Below are positions 58,506 to 64,000 of a DNA stretch of 64,000 nucleotides, piece by piece. Source of the stretch: Candidatus Melainabacteria bacterium (GTDB lineage Bacteria > Cyanobacteriota > Vampirovibrionia > Obscuribacterales > Obscuribacteraceae); assembly GCA_003963305.1 (NCBI GenBank), contig RXJR01000020.1, positions 170,256 through 234,255 on the forward strand. Reading direction: 5' to 3'. Every line of letters starts with the position of its first letter. Position 1 is the first letter of the stretch. The notes under the pieces were generated by a model. The model was given only the letters and a program-made list of their open reading frames with translations. It was not told where the DNA came from and did not search any database. A program made the translations under genes and the position numbers.

Positions 58506-61043
58506 ATGAACGAATTTCATTTGCGATTCGAGCAAGCACGAGACAAGAACTTCTGGCAGCGCCTGAACCCAGATTTGCACATTACTGATGAAGCAAAACC
58601 ATTTACGATAACACCGCTGGAAATTGATCCAGCCAAACTGGAAGAAGCAAAAGCCAGTCTGAAAGCCGAAGGGTATTTTCAAGTCCATAAACTACTGGAT
58701 CCCAAACTTACTACAAAACTCGCCAGAGGCGTCGAAAACCTTCACAAAGCGGGTTGGCCGACACCATTCGCCATCATCTATGACGAATACTGGGAGCTTT
58801 TCTTTTCACTGCAGCAACTATTTGAAGCCATTCTCGACAAGGGCTACAAGCAGGTGCCGAACTTCTGGTGCTGGTACATACCCACCGATAAAAACAGCAA
58901 AGGCTGGGGACATCATCGCGATCGTCCATCAGTAAACACAGTGCTTGAAACTGGTCTGCCAGCCACTCTCACCACCTGGATTCCGCTGACTGAAGCGACG
59001 CCGGCTAATGGTTGCATTTACATAGTGCCATCACCGCTTGATCCCAATTATCCGCCTGGAGATCTCGATCGTCGTGATCTGCATGAATTGCAGAATGTGC
59101 GCGCACTTCCTGCCAGCGAAGGCGACGTGTTGGGATGGACTGAAGCATTGCTGCACTGGGGCAGTCGCAGTTCCCCTAAGGCAGAGAATCCTCGTATCAG
59201 TATCTCATTCACATTCCAGAGAGCTGATCAAAATCCATTTGAAGTGCCACTTTTCGAGCCAGATCGTTATCAAACATTCAATGAAAGACTGGGATTGATA
59301 GCGCAAAATGTCTGCAATTACGACGCTCAGGGCAAAACGAGTCCGGAGATTCTATTTGCCTGCAGACGCTTGGGTGGCTTAATTCCGACCATAAGCGTAC
59401 AAGATGGCGTACCAAGACAGATTCTCGAAAGCGACAAGCGCTTGTCGGAGTCGATGCTCTGGTCGCTGCAAGAAGAATATTTTGAAAAGCAGCGTCAAAA
59501 TTTGTGGACAGGAGATCAGTTCTATTCAACCAACCGCATGCCATTCGTAGAAGCGTATGTTGAACTTGTAACTTCCGCACTCACCGATTGCTCTTCTCTG
59601 ATCGATCCGGAACAGCCACTCTACATTCTGGAAATTGGCGGCGGCAGCGGTTGTTTTGCATATCGCTTTCTCAACGATTTTGTTGAAAATCTGGAAGATT
59701 TCGACAATCTGAAAAAGGTGAAACTGAAATACATCCTGACTGATTTTTCGGAAGCGATTGTCAAAAAATGGGCAGAAAACAAAAATCTCAACGCCCTTTA
59801 TGAGCAGGGAATTTTAGACTTCGCTGTATTTAAAGCACAAAAAGATCGAAAACTCGAATTGCGTCGATCAGGACAAACGCTCACACCTAAGGACATAAAG
59901 AACCCGCTCATCGTCATTGCCAATCATGTTTTCGACAGCATCGAGCAAGATGCTTTCCGGATTACAAATGGCATCTTGCAAGAATCCAAAGTTACCGTCT
60001 TCAGAGAAGATCCCGATGGTTCGTTCGGAGCGCAGCCATCGCTGGACGATTTGCACATCGTAGAACGCTTTCTCGACGTCGAAGGTCCATACTATGAAAA
60101 CGCAGCATTCGACAATATCATGGCTGCCTTTAGAGACGAAATCAAAGAAGCCACGTTTACGATGCCGATTGGCGCGCTAAATTGCATAGACAACTTAGCG
60201 GCATTTTGCGACGAAAAACTGATCCTCATCTCGGCAGACCAGGGATACGTGAGATTCGATACAGAACGAACAACCGGTCTCAAGAAGCTGGATTTCGACA
60301 GGCACGGATACTGTACTTTCGATGTAAATTTCATGGCCATATCCAGACTCTTCAAAGAAAACGGCGGGACGTCTTTAGTTGAGAACCTGGACTATTCAGG
60401 TTTGCGCGTCGCGTTTAATTCAATGATCAGCAACCGTTTTCAAAACACTGCACATTATTTCAAGCACTATTTGCAAAGGAAAAATTTCCTCGATTCGCAA
60501 TTACAAATCGCCGACTTGATCAAAAATGGACTGCGCGCCGGTGACTACGAATCTTCCCGTGTCGCCCTGTTTCTGTCGATCGTGAAGGCATTCAATTACG
60601 ACCCTCAAATGTTTGCAATTGCTCACAAGGATCTACTCGACGAACGTTTTAAAGATCTCGAAGAGATGAATGTACAGGTGCGGAGCGAGCTACAAGAAAC
60701 TCTTCACCGCACCATACGAAACATATACATCATCGATGACAATCACAAAATTTTCGACAGTATCTTGCGTCTCTATATACAAATTGATTGGTTTGAAGAG
60801 TGCCTGAAGTTCAGCGAAGAGATCATTGAAACTTATGGTGACGTGAGCACAGCCATCGATCATGCCGCACTGAGTTGCGAAGCCTTGAAAAAATACCGAG
60901 AAGCTTATGAGTATTTCCAACGAGCGACCAGGCTTCCTACGAGCGACCGTGATTGGGCAGCGGCCGGAATGAAGCGCATGGGGAAGGTGCTTCTGCAAAA
61001 AGGCGATAGCATAGTCAAATTCACCATTGCCCGCGCCAATTAA
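58506..61043 (+). CDS. Fusion of Fe(II)/2OG dioxygenase-like, SAM methyltransferase-like and TPR-like domains
   Basis: 845 residues, cytosolic. Residues ~45-240 resemble phytanoyl-CoA dioxygenase-type enzymes: the HxD pair His137-Asp139 (GWGHHRDRP), the distal His217 (ALLHWGS) and Arg230 (RISISF), the usual iron and 2-oxoglutarate ligands. Residues ~310-650 contain a methyltransferase-like fold with motif I LYILEIGGGSGCFAYRFL and later LIVIANHVFDSIEQDAF, the layout of the NDUFAF7/COG1565-like group. The last ~150 residues are helical and TPR-like (AALSCEALKKYREAYEYFQRATRL). The substrate is unknown. A paralogue of the last two parts lies tail to tail at 61050. Confidence 0.82.
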   Translation: MNEFHLRFEQARDKNFWQRLNPDLHITDEAKPFTITPLEIDPAKLEEAKASLKAEGYFQVHKLLDPKLTTKLARGVENLHKAGWPTPFAIIYDEYWELFFSLQQLFEAILDKGYKQVPNFWCWYIPTDKNSKGWGHHRDRPSVNTVLETGLPATLTTWIPLTEATPANGCIYIVPSPLDPNYPPGDLDRRDLHELQNVRALPASEGDVLGWTEALLHWGSRSSPKAENPRISISFTFQRADQNPFEVPLFEPDRYQTFNERLGLIAQNVCNYDAQGKTSPEILFACRRLGGLIPTISVQDGVPRQILESDKRLSESMLWSLQEEYFEKQRQNLWTGDQFYSTNRMPFVEAYVELVTSALTDCSSLIDPEQPLYILEIGGGSGCFAYRFLNDFVENLEDFDNLKKVKLKYILTDFSEAIVKKWAENKNLNALYEQGILDFAVFKAQKDRKLELRRSGQTLTPKDIKNPLIVIANHVFDSIEQDAFRITNGILQESKVTVFREDPDGSFGAQPSLDDLHIVERFLDVEGPYYENAAFDNIMAAFRDEIKEATFTMPIGALNCIDNLAAFCDEKLILISADQGYVRFDTERTTGLKKLDFDRHGYCTFDVNFMAISRLFKENGGTSLVENLDYSGLRVAFNSMISNRFQNTAHYFKHYLQRKNFLDSQLQIADLIKNGLRAGDYESSRVALFLSIVKAFNYDPQMFAIAHKDLLDERFKDLEEMNVQVRSELQETLHRTIRNIYIIDDNHKIFDSILRLYIQIDWFEECLKFSEEIIETYGDVSTAIDHAALSCEALKKYREAYEYFQRATRLPTSDRDWAAAGMKRMGKVLLQKGDSIVKFTIARAN

Positions 61044-61049
61044 TAAGCA

Positions 61050-62744
61050 CTACTGAGGTTTATTGCGTTCCATTCCTTCGCGGGCCCAATCGTGATCTGG
61101 TTCCAATTCCAGAGCCTGACGAAAGTACTCGTACGCATCCTCTCGGCGATCTAGATGCTCGCTTGCAATGGCCGCATAGTCAAAAGCTTTCCGCGACACT
61201 CCAAGGCTGGCATTGGCTTCCTTAGCCAGTGCCAGACAAAATTCGTACTTCTGCCAGCACATGCAAAATTCAAAAATTGCGGCAAGATCGCAATAATCAT
61301 TGGCGACATTAAAAACGTTCCTGAAGGTACGACCCACCAGATCGGTAACCTCATGCTCCTGTTCAAGATCCATCTCCGTCAGCTCCGGCACAAGATTTTC
61401 GAATAGTCTTGCAAAGGCACCATCAAAGATAAACGGATCAAAATTAGAACTCTGAACAATCGAAATAAAATTTGTCAGATAGGGACGGACGAAATTTTGC
61501 CCTTTCTCACAACCGACAAAAGTAAACTCTTCCAGGTTATAGCTAGCATTGCAAATGTCGCGCTTTTGTAAGTACTGTCGAAAAAAGTGACGAGTAAGTT
61601 CACATGTTGGCTTCCAGGTGGTGGCAAACATAAATCCTAAACTGGAATGATCGCCTGACTCTATCAAAGCATTGCCGCCCCTGTTCTCAACGTACCTCTG
61701 CAAAGCGTCAAAATTGACGTCAAAGGAAAAGGCACCATGTTCAGCGAATTCCTGAGTTCTCAACCCAAGCACTTGCTTGGATTCCAGACTGGCAAAACCT
61801 TTGTCGCTGACGAAAAGTGCGAGCTTATCAGCAGCCAGGTGAGACAAATTGGCTATCGACCGCATTGCACCGATCGGAAAAATCACGCTTGAATCGCTCA
61901 GTTCGCTGCGATAGAAGTGGAGAATCGAATCAAGATGAGGATCGCGATAATATGGCAATTCTAGATCTGAGTAAACTTCGGACATTCTAATCTCTTGAAT
62001 GGTCGGATTAGTTCTGCGAGCGTCTGATCCGTCTTGATCATAGTCGCTCCCTGACAAGCGAGAGCCTGAGCCATCTCGATCACTGTCGCTGTCTGACTGA
62101 CGCGAAACTTCTCTAAACAGTGCGAACTTAGTTTCCTGCAAACTCCCGTCAACGACTCTAAACGCATCGTGCTTGATCGTGTCGAAAAGATAGTTAGCGA
62201 TGACCAAGAGCGGATTCTTTAGCGCGCCACGCTCCAATAATGCACCGGAAACTTCAAGCTTGATTGCGGTGTCATTCTCCGGACTGTAAACACCAACATC
62301 CAGCTCGCCGGAATCAAAAAAAGGCTTCAGACGCAAGTTGCTTAGATGCGCATCAATATTCGATTTCGTAAAGTCAGAAAGAATGTACCGCAGCTCGAGT
62401 TTCTTCAGTCTCTCGAAATCACCCATCAGCTCTTTCAGATGATTGATAAAACGATATGCGAAACATCCGCTGCCCCCGCCTAATTCCAAAATGTAAATCG
62501 GGCTTTGCGGATCAAACTCGTCGATACAATCCAACAAGAATGAATTTACCAATTCAGCAATGGCGCCAACAAACATCATGCGGCTGGTCGAATAGAACGG
62601 CACCCGCTCCCAGGCATTCAAACTTTGACTGGCATAATACTCTTCCTGCAAAGTCCACAAAAGCGACTCAGACAATCGTCGAGCGCTCTGGACTTCTTCG
62701 CATTCGATTCCATCTCTGATAAATCGCGATGGTGATTCGGTCAC
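61050..62744 (-). CDS. SAM methyltransferase-like protein with TPR tail (paralogue of the 58506 protein)
   Basis: 564 residues. It aligns with the C-terminal two thirds of the 845-residue protein: RRLSESLLWTLQEEYYASQ, VPFYSTSRMMFVGAIAELVNSF, PIYILELGGGSGCFAYRFINHL (motif I), LLVIANYLFDTIKHDAFRVVDG, HGAFSFDVNFDALQRYVENRGG. It lacks the dioxygenase. A Ser/Asp/Gly-rich insert (SDSDSDRDGSGSRLSGSDYD) interrupts the fold. It ends in a TPR pair (EDAYEYFRQALELEPDHDWAREG). GTG 62744 lies one base after the DUF6065 stop, so it is coupled to that gene. It converges on its paralogue with a six-base gap. Confidence 0.82.
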   Translation of the reverse strand: MTESPSRFIRDGIECEEVQSARRLSESLLWTLQEEYYASQSLNAWERVPFYSTSRMMFVGAIAELVNSFLLDCIDEFDPQSPIYILELGGGSGCFAYRFINHLKELMGDFERLKKLELRYILSDFTKSNIDAHLSNLRLKPFFDSGELDVGVYSPENDTAIKLEVSGALLERGALKNPLLVIANYLFDTIKHDAFRVVDGSLQETKFALFREVSRQSDSDSDRDGSGSRLSGSDYDQDGSDARRTNPTIQEIRMSEVYSDLELPYYRDPHLDSILHFYRSELSDSSVIFPIGAMRSIANLSHLAADKLALFVSDKGFASLESKQVLGLRTQEFAEHGAFSFDVNFDALQRYVENRGGNALIESGDHSSLGFMFATTWKPTCELTRHFFRQYLQKRDICNASYNLEEFTFVGCEKGQNFVRPYLTNFISIVQSSNFDPFIFDGAFARLFENLVPELTEMDLEQEHEVTDLVGRTFRNVFNVANDYCDLAAIFEFCMCWQKYEFCLALAKEANASLGVSRKAFDYAAIASEHLDRREDAYEYFRQALELEPDHDWAREGMERNKPQ

Positions 62745-62745
62745 G

Positions 62746-63738
62746 TCAGGAGTCTTCGTCTTTCAATTCTTTACCGGTGTGGTCGAATTTTTTGCCGGTG
62801 ACGGGGCACTGTAAAATCTGCGGCGCTTGTTGCTGAGCCGGTTGACTGGACGACTCGGAGGAAGCAGATTGACCTGGCTGCGGCGCATCCTTTCCGGCTG
62901 CAGGCTGGTCTTGCTGCATCTTCTTTCGCTCGACGCGCGCATCGGCAGAATTCCACCATTCACCACTATCGAGTGATTTCTGGTGCATGTCATAGAAATT
63001 GTTATAGATGTCTCGACCTTCCATGTAGCGCAATCTCGGTTTTTCACCATCGTACTGATCGCGTTCAATACCGTAGAAATTAGCAGTCTCGACAGCCTTG
63101 TTCAATTCTTCAGGGTCGCTCAGCGCCACCATTTCATATTTATCCAGGAAGAAGCGAGGATACGGAACGATGCAACCAAGCGGCGTGCCCTTCTCGATAT
63201 AAATATCCATTTGCGGGCGCGTAATTTTGATGTTGAAAGTAAAGTCGCGACGGAGGTTGTCTGTTTCAACGACAGCATCCATCCACGACAATCCATGCAC
63301 AGGATAGTTAGGCGGAGCCTTGACCATCATGTTTACGCCTTTTGGAGTGCGGAAATAATGACGCGATTGCACCGTCACAATGCCGTGCCCAAAGTGAGAC
63401 ACGACTGTCAAATCATCGCGATTCGTTGCGTCCAGCTGGTGAACCGAAACACCGTCATTCTTGTCCGTTCCATCCCAGCGAAGAACAAAAGAATTTGTCG
63501 CCGTCAACAAAAATCCATGCTGGCTGCCAAAGACAATCGGCAAGCAGTTGTAGAAGTAGCTTGTGAACCAGGCCCGCTTGCTGCCACACTTTTCAAAGTA
63601 ATATGGCTTACCGGCGAACTCCAGTTGATCCGGCACCAGATAGATAGTATTTGGCGGCACCACAAGAGTATCGGGGTGCACCACTGGTGGTATAAAAGGC
63701 GGTCGCCTGGTTTTTCTATTTTCTTCGTCGCTGCTCAT
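62746..63738 (-). CDS. DUF6065 family protein with Gln/Ser-rich tail
   Basis: 330 residues. The body reads AWFTSYFYNCLPIVFGSQHGFLLTATNSFVLRWDGTD, VVSHFGHGIVTVQSRHYFRTPKGVNMMVKAPPNYP, DAVVETDNLRRDFTFNIKITRPQMDIYIEKGTPLGCIVPYPRFFLDKYE, the pattern of DUF6065, whose function is unknown. The C-terminus adds ~60 residues of Gln/Ser/Ala linker and a small end piece (QCPVTGKKFDHTG) resembling a zinc-ribbon half. ATG 63738 overlaps the upstream stop by four bases (ATGA); the methyltransferase start follows one base after its own stop. Confidence 0.83.
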   Translation of the reverse strand: MSSDEENRKTRRPPFIPPVVHPDTLVVPPNTIYLVPDQLEFAGKPYYFEKCGSKRAWFTSYFYNCLPIVFGSQHGFLLTATNSFVLRWDGTDKNDGVSVHQLDATNRDDLTVVSHFGHGIVTVQSRHYFRTPKGVNMMVKAPPNYPVHGLSWMDAVVETDNLRRDFTFNIKITRPQMDIYIEKGTPLGCIVPYPRFFLDKYEMVALSDPEELNKAVETANFYGIERDQYDGEKPRLRYMEGRDIYNNFYDMHQKSLDSGEWWNSADARVERKKMQQDQPAAGKDAPQPGQSASSESSSQPAQQQAPQILQCPVTGKKFDHTGKELKDEDS

Positions 63739-64000
63739 AGCACTTTAAAATAACAACGCGGTTCGAATACAAATCCATCCATGGTCTTGAACTGAAATAA
63801 CTTCGAGAAATTGCTGCGCGTAGCAGCAGGAAGAAACTCGAAGCGCGCCATATCAGGATCACAAACAACAGAGATACCAAAGTCCGGCGTCAAGAATATT
63901 TCGCTCAAAATGACCGAACCATCAATCATATCGAACGTAATATTGCTCTTGTCATGGCGCAATTTGCCACTGCCAATGCGAAACGTTCTAAAGACTTCAA
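63735..64000 (-). CDS. Unknown protein, C-terminal part only (5' end outside window)
   Basis: The minus-strand frame is open from the window edge to a TGA at 63737-63735. The visible ~87 residues (RTFRIGSGKLRHD, FDMIDGSVILSEIFLTPDFGISVV, ARFEFLPAATRSNFSKLFQ, FVFEPRCYFKVL) look like beta strands. A TTG at 63962 could start a shorter product, but the open frame continues upstream. It overlaps the DUF6065 gene by four bases, so it belongs to the same operon. Confidence 0.65.
   Translation of the reverse strand, partial: EVFRTFRIGSGKLRHDKSNITFDMIDGSVILSEIFLTPDFGISVVCDPDMARFEFLPAATRSNFSKLFQFKTMDGFVFEPRCYFKVL

Noticed and set aside
58282-58509. 75-codon plus-strand frame overlapping the dioxygenase ATG by four bases
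   Set aside because: No ribosome-binding site before its GTG, Pro/Thr-rich low-complexity product, no recognisable fold. The overlap could suggest coupling but is likely chance.
62983-63753. 256-codon plus-strand frame
   Set aside because: Antisense to the DUF6065 gene, which has clear family motifs and coupled neighbours.

Overview
The window most likely comes from a non-photosynthetic relative of Cyanobacteria (Melainabacteria/Vampirovibrionia, probably an aerobic Obscuribacterales-type organism). This is inferred from gene content. Three proteins read like families typical of cyanobacteria: a HAS-barrel protein at 19770, a DUF4330 protein at 29737 and an IctB/O-antigen-ligase-type membrane protein at 30240. 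They sit beside a full aerobic terminal-oxidase operon, with no photosynthesis gene in the window. No transposase, integrase, CRISPR array or phage module was seen.

Layout. 1-8.1 kb: a partial secreted GHL10 glycosidase-like protein, smpB, a double GNAT protein, and the str ribosomal cluster rpsL-rpsG-fusA with a structured fusA leader and a clear terminator. 8.2-16.6 kb: accessory genes on the minus strand, namely a SWIM-ligase-WGR protein, a TPR protein whose 3' end runs into a tandem repeat, an MFS exporter, a DUF4419 protein and a CHASE2 protein with a degenerate cyclase domain. 16.7-17.0 kb: tRNA-Val(GAC) and tRNA-Cys(GCA). 17.1-31.7 kb: oligopeptide-type permeases, lipoproteins, fmt-rsmB, a slipin, a TauE permease, an HldE-type kinase and the DUF4330/IctB pair. 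31.9-35.7 kb: a large TadG-like surface protein and two secreted proteins. 35.7-36.2 kb: a gene-free interval with a probable structured RNA ending in a strong intrinsic terminator, then palindromic repeats. 36.2-43.4 kb: metabolic and secreted singletons, a 51-codon gene and a 43-bp repeat array.

43.5-52.2 kb is the most striking region: a compact minus-strand operon of about 12 genes encoding a whole terminal respiratory segment. In transcription order it has a C-family (cbb3-type) oxidase (CcoN, a CcoO with an extra cytochrome c domain, a CcoS-like protein, a one-helix protein), a diheme c lipoprotein, a Rieske protein, a cytochrome b that has lost both heme bH ligands, two small membrane proteins, a second cytochrome b with all four heme ligands fused to a two-cluster ferredoxin, an MvhD-type iron-sulfur protein and a 39-residue single-helix protein. 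I infer that these genes form one quinol/ferredoxin to cytochrome c to oxygen pathway.

52.6-64 kb: pth, gcvPA, lepB, a GAF/HD-GYP regulator, a second palindromic repeat array and a Gly/Tyr-rich secreted protein. The last part is an unfamiliar cluster: a protein combining an Fe(II)/2OG dioxygenase-like domain, a methyltransferase-like domain and a TPR-like tail faces, tail to tail, a paralogue lacking the dioxygenase, which is translationally linked to a DUF6065 gene and to a further gene running off the window.
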